NCBI GenBank assembly: GCA_013285425.1
Contig: CP053447.1
Coordinates: forward strand, 2,362,001 to 2,426,000
DNA length: 64,000 nt
Direction of reading: 5' to 3'
From: Ignavibacteriota bacterium
GTDB lineage: Bacteria; Bacteroidota; Ignavibacteria; Ignavibacteriales; Ignavibacteriaceae
Part shown: piece after piece, positions 30,145-38,661 of the stretch
How positions within the stretch are numbered: the first letter of the stretch is position 1
How the letters are laid out: every line of letters starts with the position of its first letter
The notes under the pieces: model-generated
Database searches by the model: none
What the model was told of the DNA's origin: nothing
Seen by the model: only the letters and a program-made list of their open reading frames with translations
Translations under genes and position numbers: made by a program

Positions 30145-30657
30145 TTATTTCAGTTTAAGCTTATCCAAAACTTTAGAAGTCAAATCATATTTTTCTTTCG
30201 CAAAAAGGATCATTATATCGCCGCTGCGGTCAAAAACAAAATCAAAGTCCTCCTGCTCAGCTAATTCTTTAAGTGCAGCAAAGATTTTATTTTGTACCGG
30301 TTTCATAAGTTCATCCTGCTTTTGAAAAAGTTCGCCGTTAGTTCCAAATTTCTTTTCGCGGTATTGTGCCATCTGAGTTTCTAATTGAACTAACGCAGCT
30401 TCTGTTTCAGCTCTTGTCTGATCACTCATTATCAACTTACGTTTTTCATAATCATCATACTTGGTTTTCCAATCGTTCTCCATCTTATTTAATTCAGCTT
30501 GCCATTCCTGAATCAAGGCATCAAGTTTTTGTCTTGCATCCTGAACATCCGGCAGTTGATCCATTATTGTATCAGAATCTATATATCCAATTTTGAGTTG
30601 AGCAAAAGAGATTGAGGAAACAAGAATAAAAATGGAAGTTATTAATATCTTTTTCAT
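30145..30657 (-). CDS. OmpH/Skp family periplasmic chaperone (second copy)
   Basis: 170-aa protein with a signal peptide ending near [23 protein letters not shown] at the mature start, and long charged coiled-coil arms between about residues 40 and 115, as in Skp, which holds unfolded barrel proteins for BamA. It ends in the family's C-terminal strand motif ([14 protein letters not shown]). It is paralogous to the gene just upstream (30757-31281). Confidence 0.88.
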   Translation of the reverse strand: MKKILITSIFILVSSISFAQLKIGYIDSDTIMDQLPDVQDARQKLDALIQEWQAELNKMENDWKTKYDDYEKRKLIMSDQTRAETEAALVQLETQMAQYREKKFGTNGELFQKQDELMKPVQNKIFAALKELAEQEDFDFVFDRSGDIMILFAKEKYDLTSKVLDKLKLK

Positions 30658-30701
30658 TTGCGGACCTGTGTTAATTTAACTTATCTAAAGATGTGAAATA
30701 A

Positions 30702-30739
30702 AACAATAAAGTTCTCTCCAAAAATTTATGGAGAGAACT
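30702..30739 (-). terminator. Hairpin between the two ompH/skp genes
   Basis: AGTTCTCTCCA / TGGAGAGAACT is a perfect 11-base stem with an 8-base loop (30710-30739), followed on the minus strand by TTTATTGTTTTATTT. This looks like an intrinsic terminator inside the operon and could lower transcription of lpxD-lpxC-lpxA relative to bamA and the first ompH gene. Confidence 0.75.
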
Positions 30740-30756
30740 ATTATCACTTAATAAAA

Positions 30757-31281
30757 TCAATTTCCTCTTCTAAGTCTGTCCAAAACTTTAAAGGTTATAT
30801 CAAAAGCTGAGTCAGCATAAAGTAAAATAATATCACCGCTCTTATCAAAAACAAACTGCATACTTTCTTCTTTAGCAACTTTTTCAATAGCAGCATAGAT
30901 TTTAGCTTTTATCGGAGAAAACAGTTCTTCCTGCTTTTTATATATCTCGCCAGTACCCTGTGTAAATTTAGCACGTCTGAACTCAACAAGATTCTGTTCC
31001 ATCATAACAATTTTTTGCTGGAACTCTGTCTTTTTTGCATCAGTCATTGTTTCAGCCTGCTTCTGATAATCAGCAATTGCTTGCTGATATGCCAATGTCA
31101 TTGAATCAAGCTGAGCAGAATATTTATTAGTTAATGCATCCAAATCACCCTGAGCTTTTATTGCTTCAGAAAATTGTGTAAGTATTACTTCAGAATCTAT
31201 ATAACCAAGTTTTAATTGAGTTTGCGAAAATGAAATTGAACTTAAAACAATAAGAGTAAATACTAAAATGTAATTTTTCAC
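30757..31281 (-). CDS. OmpH/Skp family periplasmic chaperone (first copy)
   Basis: 174-aa Skp-like protein: signal peptide ending SISFSQ, then LKLGYIDSEVILTQFSEA, coiled-coil arms (about 45-120) and the same closing motif as its neighbour (FVFDKSGDIILLYADSAFD). The two copies are clearly related but diverged, so both are probably used. Starts 37 bases after bamA, its expected partner. Confidence 0.88.
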   Translation of the reverse strand: MKNYILVFTLIVLSSISFSQTQLKLGYIDSEVILTQFSEAIKAQGDLDALTNKYSAQLDSMTLAYQQAIADYQKQAETMTDAKKTEFQQKIVMMEQNLVEFRRAKFTQGTGEIYKKQEELFSPIKAKIYAAIEKVAKEESMQFVFDKSGDIILLYADSAFDITFKVLDRLRRGN

Positions 31282-31318
31282 TACTTTTCCTCGTCTTTTT
31301 AATGAATTATTTTTTTAA

Positions 31319-33820
31319 CTAAAAACCTTTTCCAAATTGAAAATGGAAAAGCCATTCAGGATCTTTTCCATCGGTAATTTTACGATCGAAGCCGTAACCT
31401 AAATCAAATCCGATAAGACCAATTGGGTTTATTAACAATCTTGCGCCAACACCAACAGATCTTCTGAGATCAAAAATATCTGTTTTTTGAAAACTTTCAA
31501 AAACATTTCCTGCTTCCACAAATGTTAATAACCATAATGGTATGGGTTCCTGAACAACTGACAATCTGATTTCAGCCCCAAATTTAGCCATCACCTTTCC
31601 GCCAATAACCTGTCCGGTAGCTGGATTAACAGGTCCTACTGTTCTATCATCATAACCTCTTAGTGAAGTCGTTGCAATTATAAGTCCATTACCGCCCATA
31701 TAAAAATATTCAAAAGGTTGAATATTTGTCCCTGCAACTATTTCATCGATATAACCTAAATCAGCAATGGTATATAAAGTAATCCGGTTTGAATTAAACA
31801 ATCTACGATACCACTCTGCAGTAAACCCAATTTTAAGATAATCAACATCACCGGGGAGCAAAACACTCCCGGAGAGTTCAACATCTAATTTTAATGATGA
31901 ACCAATTGATGGAAAAATTGGATTATCAATATTTCTTCTTGTTATAAGCGCGCCAACAGAAAACTGATTGCTTTTACCTTCACGATAATATCTTTGTCCT
32001 TCAATTACATTATTGTATTGATATCTGAACCTTCCCTGAACATAGAAAAAGTCATCAGGCCATTTTAATCTTCTTCCAACTCTTAACGTACCGCCTGACT
32101 GTCTTAAATCATAAACATATTGCTGCCGGGTATCAAAAACCTCCACACCAACTGAAGTAGGAGTATCAAACATCCAAGGCTCGGTAAATCCTATTGTAAA
32201 TGTCCGGTATAAACTTCCAACACCGAACTGCCAGTTAAAACTAAGAACCTGACCCCCGCCTAATTTGAAAGGCTCTGCTATTGAAAAATTAGTTAAAGTA
32301 ACACCAATAGCACCGCTAAAACCAAAACTGCCGCTATAGCCAACAGATGCATTTAAATAATCGCTCGATTTTTCCTCGACTCTAAAACCAATATCTACAG
32401 TACTGTCACTTGATAATTTTGTTGTAATCCCCTCTGGTCCATACAACTGCTCTACATTAAAGTACTGCAGATTTGCCAGATTTTGAACGCTTCTAAATAA
32501 CAGACCACGATTAAAATAATCCCCCGGTATCGCATATAACTCACGGCGAATTACTTTATCCTTGGTTTTATCATTTCCGTAGATATCAACTCGTCCGATT
32601 CTAAATTGATTTCTTTCCTCAACTCTAATTGTAACATCAATTGAATCATAATCAACTTTTGTTTCTTTTGTCTGAAGATTAAAAGTAAGATAGCCGTTAT
32701 CCAAATAAAGAGCAGATACATCAGATTGTTTTTCGTTTCCTCTTAGATTTTGTTCAAATTTTTCAAGGTTATAAACATCACCAGGGGCAAAGTCCAGTCT
32801 TTCTGAGAGCACATTTGCAGGATATACAGTATTTCCTTCCCAAATAATATTTCTAATTTTGTATTGTGGACCCTCGTAAACATCCATAACAATATGCAGG
32901 TCTTTTTTGTCATTAGAATAGATTAAAGAGTCAGATAAAATCTCAGCATCTCTGTAGCCGTTTTTCTTATAAAAATTAATTATAAGCTCTTTATCCTTAG
33001 CGTAATTTTTGGGATCAAATTTTCCTCCGCCCCAAAACTTCCACCATTTTTTTACAGAAGTTTCATCCATCTCGTCACGCAAATCACCGTCATCAAAAGC
33101 CTGGTTATTGTTAAAAGAAATTTCACGGATTGTTACTTCTTCTCCCTCTTTGATAAGAAGTTTCAACAACACTCTTTCTTTAATCTTATTTATAAGGTTG
33201 GATGATTTAACTTCATTTCCACTGTATTTAAGTTCATATTCATCTGCAAGGTCTGAAACATTTCTCCATCTTACAAAAACATCTTCCCCGATAGTATCTG
33301 CGGTAAAATAATTATAGTATATCGGAGTTATGATGGTATTGAAATATCCTTTTTCCTCATATAAGCTGTTAATTCTCTGAACGAGTTTAGCGACTTCCTG
33401 CGGTTTAAGAATTGCCCCTCTTAAAAAAGTAATTTTCTTTTCTATATCACTTTCGTCTATTTCATCATTCCCTTCAATAACAACCCTTTCAAGCCTCGAG
33501 TATTCTTTAACCTTTATTATAAGAAAAACACCTTCATTAACTTTTTTATCAATAACTATTTGCACATCAGAAAAAATATTAAGCGCCCATAGATTTTTAA
33601 TGGCAGTTATAGTTTTGTCTCCCGGTACCTGTATTTCATCACCAATTTTTAATCCTGAAGCAACAATAATTGTACTTACATCTGAAGATTTGTTGCCCTC
33701 AACAGAAATTCCAAGAACTTTATAAACTTCCCTTTGTTGAGCAGTTAAACTTACATTAAAAAATATAAGTGAAATTATTAATAAATATTTTAGAGATCTG
33801 ATTGGAGAGGGAATGAACAT
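31319..33820 (-). CDS. bamA: Outer membrane protein assembly factor BamA
   Basis: 833-aa Omp85 protein, the insertase for outer-membrane barrels. After a signal peptide (about 1-27, ending LTAQ) come POTRA domains (roughly residues 32-430; for example YKVLGISVEGNKSSDVSTI and IGRVDIYGNDKTKDKVIRRE) and a 16-strand barrel with the conserved loop motif seen here as SLRGYDDRTVGP. It ends in WLFHFQFGKGF, a C-terminal beta-signal. Neighbours uppS, skp and lpx are the usual ones. Confidence 0.96.
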   Translation of the reverse strand: MFIPSPIRSLKYLLIISLIFFNVSLTAQQREVYKVLGISVEGNKSSDVSTIIVASGLKIGDEIQVPGDKTITAIKNLWALNIFSDVQIVIDKKVNEGVFLIIKVKEYSRLERVVIEGNDEIDESDIEKKITFLRGAILKPQEVAKLVQRINSLYEEKGYFNTIITPIYYNYFTADTIGEDVFVRWRNVSDLADEYELKYSGNEVKSSNLINKIKERVLLKLLIKEGEEVTIREISFNNNQAFDDGDLRDEMDETSVKKWWKFWGGGKFDPKNYAKDKELIINFYKKNGYRDAEILSDSLIYSNDKKDLHIVMDVYEGPQYKIRNIIWEGNTVYPANVLSERLDFAPGDVYNLEKFEQNLRGNEKQSDVSALYLDNGYLTFNLQTKETKVDYDSIDVTIRVEERNQFRIGRVDIYGNDKTKDKVIRRELYAIPGDYFNRGLLFRSVQNLANLQYFNVEQLYGPEGITTKLSSDSTVDIGFRVEEKSSDYLNASVGYSGSFGFSGAIGVTLTNFSIAEPFKLGGGQVLSFNWQFGVGSLYRTFTIGFTEPWMFDTPTSVGVEVFDTRQQYVYDLRQSGGTLRVGRRLKWPDDFFYVQGRFRYQYNNVIEGQRYYREGKSNQFSVGALITRRNIDNPIFPSIGSSLKLDVELSGSVLLPGDVDYLKIGFTAEWYRRLFNSNRITLYTIADLGYIDEIVAGTNIQPFEYFYMGGNGLIIATTSLRGYDDRTVGPVNPATGQVIGGKVMAKFGAEIRLSVVQEPIPLWLLTFVEAGNVFESFQKTDIFDLRRSVGVGARLLINPIGLIGFDLGYGFDRKITDGKDPEWLFHFQFGKGF

Positions 33821-33839
33821 TCTTCGGACCTTTTTTCCT

Positions 33840-34622
33840 TTACTTCTTTTTTATTTGTTCGCTAACTTTGCCAAACCTTCTTTCTCTCTTCTGAAATATT
33901 TTAATAGCATCATATAAATCATATTCAGAGAAATCAGGCCAAAATGTTTCTGTAATTACAAATTCAGAATAAGCTATTTGCCACAGTAAAAAATTACTTA
34001 CTCTGAATTCACCGCTGGTTCTAATTACTAAATCAGGGTCTGGAATGTCTTTGGTTGTAAGAAAAGAAGAAACAAACTTTTCATCAATATCCTGTTCAGC
34101 CACTTTTCCATTTGTAGAAAGTCTGGAAATTTGTTTTATTGCTTCAAGCAATTCCCATCTTCCGCTGTAACTTAAAGCAAGATTCAGCACCATCTTTTTG
34201 TTGTTTTTTGTTCTTTCAATATCAATTTTTAACTGCTTTTGAACTTCAGTTGGTAATGCGTCCAAATCACCGATGGTTTTAAGACGGATATCATTCTCAT
34301 TAAGTTCATTTACTCTGTCTTTAAGGCTTTTAAGTAAAAGCCGCATTAATGTTGATACCTCATCTTTTGGTCTTTTCCAGTTTTCAGTAGAAAATGTGTA
34401 AAGTGTCAGAAACTTGACCCCTATTTCAGCACAAGCCTCAACGATTTCTTTAACAGTATCAACTCCTTTTTTATGTCCGGCAACTCTGGGTAATCCTCTT
34501 TTTTTTGCCCATCTCCCATTACCATCCATAATGATTGCAATGTGAACCGGAATATTACCTGATTTTTTTAACTCTTCCTGAATATTTTTATCCCTAATGG
34601 AGTTCTTCTTCAGCAAATTCAA
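33840..34622 (-). CDS. uppS: Isoprenyl transferase (undecaprenyl diphosphate synthase)
   Basis: 260-aa cis-prenyltransferase making the C55 carrier lipid for peptidoglycan and O-antigen. IAIIMDGNGRWAKKRGLPR holds the catalytic Asp; TLYTFSTENWKRP and the C-terminal DLVIRTSGEFRVSNFLLWQ with WPDFSEYDLYDAI are diagnostic. The usual length is slightly exceeded by an N-terminal extension of about 20 residues. It is first in the uppS-bamA-ompH-lpx run and has its own promoter. Confidence 0.96.
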   Translation of the reverse strand: MNLLKKNSIRDKNIQEELKKSGNIPVHIAIIMDGNGRWAKKRGLPRVAGHKKGVDTVKEIVEACAEIGVKFLTLYTFSTENWKRPKDEVSTLMRLLLKSLKDRVNELNENDIRLKTIGDLDALPTEVQKQLKIDIERTKNNKKMVLNLALSYSGRWELLEAIKQISRLSTNGKVAEQDIDEKFVSSFLTTKDIPDPDLVIRTSGEFRVSNFLLWQIAYSEFVITETFWPDFSEYDLYDAIKIFQKRERRFGKVSEQIKKK

Positions 34623-34644
34623 TTCCTATTATTGATTTAGCGTG

Positions 34645-34675
34645 TAAAATTAGTTTTACATTGCCTGAATGTCAA
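34645..34675 (-). promoter_or_regulatory. Promoter of uppS-bamA operon
   Basis: Minus strand: TTGACA (34670-34675), 17 bases, then TAATTT (34647-34652), extended TAATTTTA. The layout equals that of the prs and lexA promoters. The start codon follows about 25 bases downstream. Confidence 0.65.
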
Positions 34676-34831
34676 GGTAACTTACACTTACAGATTCTAT
34701 TCGGCAGGCAAAAAATAGCTGTTTGAACGGTTAAAAAAATATGCTATTTGAAATGACCTTATAAGTAAACCGGATCCTATAGAGTTACGATTGTTTTTAT
34801 TGATTTAATAAAGGATCGAAATAAATTAAAA

Positions 34832-35263
34832 TCATGAAAACAAAACTTTTTCAGATTTTTTATCCTTATGTGTCGAAATATTTTCTCTATAGCTTATCTG
34901 AAACAGCTTTATGTTCTTTTTTGTCTCAGCATCCAATTCAGCAAGCAGAGATTTAGCTTTTTTAAAATTTAATAAAGTTACTCCAACAAAAAGCTGTACT
35001 TTTTTATTTGATCCTTTTAAGTGACGGTTTGCAAGGTAAGCAAGTTTATTTTTAATCATTACAAGATCATTAAAATCCTGCTCACTTAATGTAATCCCGA
35101 TAGCCAGAGTATTTCTTTGTTTAGCAATTGCATCAACTTCAAATCCGCCAATCGCCGTTGGTTCAGGCAAATAAGTTCCAAATTTACGAAACAACGTTAA
35201 GTAACCTTTTTTCCAGAACTCTTCAATCAGCATATCAACATCTTTTCTTCTATCATTATTCAT
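34832..35263 (-). CDS. Uncharacterised protein of lexA operon, possible degenerate PD-(D/E)XK fold
   Basis: 143 aa from ATG 35263, which is preceded by a strong AAGGAGG site; a longer frame from 35326 would overlap the neighbour. Not a family I recognise. The segment GGFEVDAIAKQRNTLAIGI has the spacing of the EVD...-strand core of restriction-endonuclease-like folds, but the E-V-K end is replaced by G-I-T, so a catalytic role is doubtful. The tail is rich in Lys and Ser. It lies 10 bases after the WYL-like gene, third in line behind lexA, so damage-inducible expression is likely. Confidence 0.6.
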   Translation of the reverse strand: MNNDRRKDVDMLIEEFWKKGYLTLFRKFGTYLPEPTAIGGFEVDAIAKQRNTLAIGITLSEQDFNDLVMIKNKLAYLANRHLKGSNKKVQLFVGVTLLNFKKAKSLLAELDAETKKNIKLFQISYRENISTHKDKKSEKVLFS

Positions 35264-35273
35264 TTTTTCCTCC

Positions 35274-35522
35274 TTACGAAGCCATTGGAATAATTGGTAT
35301 AATTGGTGAAAATCTTCGCTTATCAAGCACTCTTATATTTGCAATTCTGTTATATGCAAATTTTTTAATTTCACTTGAGCCAGAAACTTTTCCATAAATT
35401 ACTTTGCTTCCATTTTTTTCAGTCATTATATAATATGGTTCAATTAAGAACTCATTTATTCCATATAAAAATTGCAATCTGTTTCTATTTTTAATTGCAG
35501 TTTTAAAAATTTCAGTTTTCAT
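35274..35522 (-). CDS. Small WYL-like domain protein of lexA operon
   Basis: 82 aa. AIKNRNRLQFLYGINEFLIEPY, then a GKVSGSSEIKKFAYNRI segment and IRVLDKRRFSP, follow the layout of the WYL domain, a ligand- or nucleic-acid-sensing beta-barrel usually attached to a DNA-binding domain. Here the domain stands alone with no helix-turn-helix. It begins 12 bases after the lexA stop with an AAGGAG-type site and is followed after 10 bases by the next small gene. Confidence 0.6.
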   Translation of the reverse strand: MKTEIFKTAIKNRNRLQFLYGINEFLIEPYYIMTEKNGSKVIYGKVSGSSEIKKFAYNRIANIRVLDKRRFSPIIPIIPMAS

Positions 35523-35534
35523 AAAAATCTCCTT

Positions 35535-36182
35535 CTAATTTATCCATCTGACTACCCCGGTAACTTTACCAACAATAGAGAATTCGTTTTTATTTTTAAC
35601 AATAATTGTTTGATAGTTTTTATTCTGAGGTATCAATTTTACAATGCTATTTTTATTCTCATAAATTTTTACCGTTACTTCATCTTCAAGGCGGGCAACT
35701 ATCATATCCCCGTTTTTTACAATTGCTTTTGGAGATATAATAACAAGGTCTCCTTCAAATATTCCAGCTTCAATCATACTATCACCCTTTACTTTTAAGG
35801 CAAATGAATCTTCGTCCTTTTTTATAAAAGCCGGATCAATAACAATCGAGCCTTCGACATTTTCTTCAGCTGTTATGGGAGAACCGGCAGCAACCCTACC
35901 AATTATTGGAATTTTAGATATGTTATTCACTTCCTGATAATTGATGAGGTCTAACGATTCACTTTCATTCTTATTAATGCTTATACCACGACTTGCATTG
36001 CTTAAAATATTTAGGTATCCCTTTTTTGTTAATGCTTCAAGATGTCTTTTTACACCAAAGGTTGATAAAATATCAAACTTCTTTCCTATCTCTCGCAAAG
36101 TTGGCGGATAACCATTTTCTTGCTGATATTCTTGAATGAAGATAAAAATTTTCTCTTGACGCTCTGTTAATTTCTTTTTCAT
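35535..36182 (-). CDS. lexA: LexA repressor
   Basis: 215-aa SOS repressor. The winged helix (about 1-70) carries PTLREIGKKFDILSTFGVKRHL as recognition region. The self-cleavage bond is Ala99-Gly100 (GRVAAGSP); the dyad is Ser135 (GDSM) and Lys172 (VTVKIY). Distances from the cleavage site to Ser (36) and Ser to Lys (37) equal those in E. coli LexA. The N-terminal arm and linker are a little longer. Two imperfect palindromes around its -10 box suggest that it represses itself and the two following genes. Confidence 0.95.
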   Translation of the reverse strand: MKKKLTERQEKIFIFIQEYQQENGYPPTLREIGKKFDILSTFGVKRHLEALTKKGYLNILSNASRGISINKNESESLDLINYQEVNNISKIPIIGRVAAGSPITAEENVEGSIVIDPAFIKKDEDSFALKVKGDSMIEAGIFEGDLVIISPKAIVKNGDMIVARLEDEVTVKIYENKNSIVKLIPQNKNYQTIIVKNKNEFSIVGKVTGVVRWIN

Positions 36183-36186
36183 AAAT

Positions 36187-36236
36187 AGTGCTCATTTGTT
36201 TACTTCAAATATAGTGTGCAAATGTTCACTTGTCAA
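36187..36236 (-). promoter_or_regulatory. lexA promoter with candidate LexA operators
   Basis: Minus strand: TTGACA (36231-36236), 17 bases, TATATT (36208-36213, extended TATATTTG). Two imperfect palindromes surround the -10: 36216-36229 in the spacer (GTGAACATTTGCAC) and 36187-36204 just downstream (AGTnnnCAnnTGnnnACT when read as symmetry). Placement over the promoter fits autorepression. The motif is not a known LexA box that I can name, so the operator role is inferred. Confidence 0.65.
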
Positions 36237-36355
36237 GGGATATTTAAAATAAATTTATAGACTGGAAGTAAAATTATTTACCGTTTTTATATCAGGATAA
36301 TAATGTTGTATTTGTGAAGATCAGAAAAGCTTATTAGAAGGAATTTTATTTACAT

Positions 36356-36391
36356 AAAAAAAAAGAGACACCAAAATTCTTAATGCCTCTT
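36356..36391 (-). terminator. Terminator of ilvE
   Basis: Minus strand AAGAGGCA ... TGTCTCTT (8 base pairs including one G-T, loop 13) followed by a run of T residues from 36365 down to 36356. It lies 23 bases after the ilvE stop. Confidence 0.75.
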
Positions 36392-36413
36392 CTTTATAAA
36401 TTAAAATTATCAA

Positions 36414-37502
36414 TTAGCTGATAGCAACATCTTTTTTTTCAACTTTACAGATCCATCCGTGTTCGTCTTCTTTTTCGCCGCGGTGTATTCCCGTTAGCTC
36501 ATTAAATAATTTAGTATCCAATTCTCCGGGCTGACCGTTATTAAAGACCATATTTTTGTCTTTATAAGTAAGCCATCCAACTGAAGAAATTATTGCTGCT
36601 GTGCCAGTTCCAAAAACTCCTAACAGGTCACCTTTTTCATAAGATGAAATTACCTCATCTATCGAGATTGGTCTTTCAACAATATTCATATTCCATTCTT
36701 TTAATATTTGAATGACCGATCTTCTTGTTACTCCGGGCAATATCGAACCATTTAAGTTTGGTGTAGCAACTTCATTTTTAAAGTTGACAAAAATATTCAT
36801 CGTTCCAACTTCTTCTAAATATTTCTGTTCAACACCATCAAGCCATAAAACCTGAGTAAAGCCTTTTTTGGCAGCTTCCTGTGTTGCTAATAAACTTGCT
36901 GCATAGTTAGCAGCAGTTTTACATTCTCCCAGTCCTTTTCTTACTGCTCTAACGTAATCATCCTGCACTAAAATCTTAACCGGCTTAAATCCTTCAGGAT
37001 AATAAGCACCCACCGGAGAAAGCACAATAACGAACTTATAATCAAAAGATGGTCTTACACCAAGTGCCGGATCGGTACCAAACATAAATGGTCTTATATA
37101 AAGTGCTTCTCCTCTTTTAGCTGGTATCCAATTACTATCTATTGCGACCAGTTCTTTTAATGCCTCAACAACAAAATCTACATCTACCTCGGGCATACAA
37201 ATACGTCTTGCTGAATTATTAAGCCTCTGAATATGAACATCCGGGCGAAATAATACTACTTCATCAGTGATAGTTTTGAATGCTTTCATGCCTTCAAATA
37301 TTGTTTGTCCATAATGAATAAAAGAAGTAGCTGGGTGCATAGGTAAAGATTCAATTGGTTTTATTGTAGGATTGTGCCAACCTATCTTAGGATTATAATC
37401 CATTTCAAAAACATGATCGGTAAATATCTGACCGAAGCCAAGTTTTTCGGGTAATATAATTTTTTCTTCCCGCTCTTTGATAATATATTTTATTTGTTCC
37501 AT
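36414..37502 (-). CDS. ilvE: Branched-chain amino acid aminotransferase
   Basis: 362-aa fold-type IV PLP enzyme performing the last step of Leu, Ile and Val synthesis and the first of their breakdown. The PLP lysine is in GLGECKTAANYAAS; the substrate and phosphate segments EEVGTMNIFV, GSILPGVTRRSV and FGTGTAAIISSVG are present. The length and the motif GQTIFEGMKAF place it with the eukaryote-like BCAT (type II) group. It stands as a single gene with its own terminator. Confidence 0.95.
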   Translation of the reverse strand: MEQIKYIIKEREEKIILPEKLGFGQIFTDHVFEMDYNPKIGWHNPTIKPIESLPMHPATSFIHYGQTIFEGMKAFKTITDEVVLFRPDVHIQRLNNSARRICMPEVDVDFVVEALKELVAIDSNWIPAKRGEALYIRPFMFGTDPALGVRPSFDYKFVIVLSPVGAYYPEGFKPVKILVQDDYVRAVRKGLGECKTAANYAASLLATQEAAKKGFTQVLWLDGVEQKYLEEVGTMNIFVNFKNEVATPNLNGSILPGVTRRSVIQILKEWNMNIVERPISIDEVISSYEKGDLLGVFGTGTAAIISSVGWLTYKDKNMVFNNGQPGELDTKLFNELTGIHRGEKEDEHGWICKVEKKDVAIS

Positions 37503-37593
37503 TATTAGTTCCTTCCATTTAATTGGAGGTTATCAGAATTTTATTTGTTTAGTATAATAACTTATTGTTATTAGAGATTGATCTCAGTCATTA

Positions 37594-38368
37594 TTAAAAA
37601 ATCAGCATCCACAGCACATAATCAAGAATTAAAATCAAAGCTGCGGATATAACAAAAGATCTTATAGTAGCTAATCCAACACCTTCAGCACCACCGGTAG
37701 TTTTAAAACCAATATGACATCCAAGCAAAGAAGTTACTCCACCAAAAAAAACAGTTTTAATCAATCCAGAAATAAGATCTGAAAAATTAAAAAATCTGTT
37801 TACTGAATTAAAAAAAACTGCGAATGAAACTCCCAGAAAATAATTTGAAACTATATAAGCTCCCAATACTGCAATTGTATTGGCAAAAACAACTAAAACC
37901 GGCATCATTAAAACAGAAGCTAAAAATCTTGGCATAGCTAAATATCTAACAGGACTAATAGCCATAGTTTCAAGTGCATCAATTTGTTCAGTAACTTTCA
38001 TTGTCCCTAATTCAGCTGCTATTGAAGCCCCAACTCTTCCAGCAATTACAATGCCTGTTAAAACGGGTCCTAATTCAGTTATGATTGCTCTTGTTGTTGC
38101 ACCGCCAAGAAATGAAAGAGGAGCAATTCCTTTTAACTGATAAGCAGCTTGCCAGGCAGCAACAGCTCCAGTAAAGATTGCAATAATCAAAACAAGTGGA
38201 AGTGAGTTTACGCCAATATGTTCCATTTGAAAAAGTATCAGACTTTTGCTTTTAGGAATTTGCCTGAAACTTTTTATAATACCCCCAAAACAAGTTGGAA
38301 ATCTGACCAAATTCCTGAAAGAAATTCAGTGTTCTGCTGCCTATTTTTTGGAGTGTAACTGCTAACAT
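37594..38368 (-). CDS. mlaE: MlaE-family ABC transporter permease, frameshifted near its start
   Basis: Permease of the Mla-type system that moves phospholipids between the membranes. Helices and the family stretches LGPVLTGIVIAGRVGASIAAELGTM and EQIDALETM are clear. The body frame is open only from a TTG at 38310, with a poor N-terminus. Removing one G from GGGGG (plus strand 38282-38286) connects it to an ATG at 38368, giving MLAVTLQKIGSRTLNFFQEF and NLFWGIIKSFRQIP, which matches the amphipathic N-terminus of MlaE proteins. No ATPase or MlaD gene is adjacent. Confidence 0.82.
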
Positions 38369-38661
38369 TTTTTTCTAATCTTATTAGCAAATTTAACTAA
38401 TTTTATCCGAATTAGTTTTTAATTTTATATAATATTTTTATTAACTCTTTTTTGGTTACCTTTATATCAATACATTTATCCAAAACGAGACACAAAAAGC
38501 ATTGAAAATGTTTTGCTGTTGTTACAAAAAAGCAGATTTTATAAACAAAATTTTCTCAATAATGGCATTATAATTACTGTAAATTAGAAACGCTTTTAGC
38601 GGCGAATTATGTTTAATTGATAATAATTTATATCTGTCAAAAATATTTTAAACATTAAACT

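Noticed and set aside
34832..35522. Toxin-antitoxin pair behind lexA
   Set aside because: Sizes and spacing would allow it, but neither protein resembles a toxin or antitoxin family and both carry strong ribosome sites as part of the lexA transcript; an SOS accessory role fits better.
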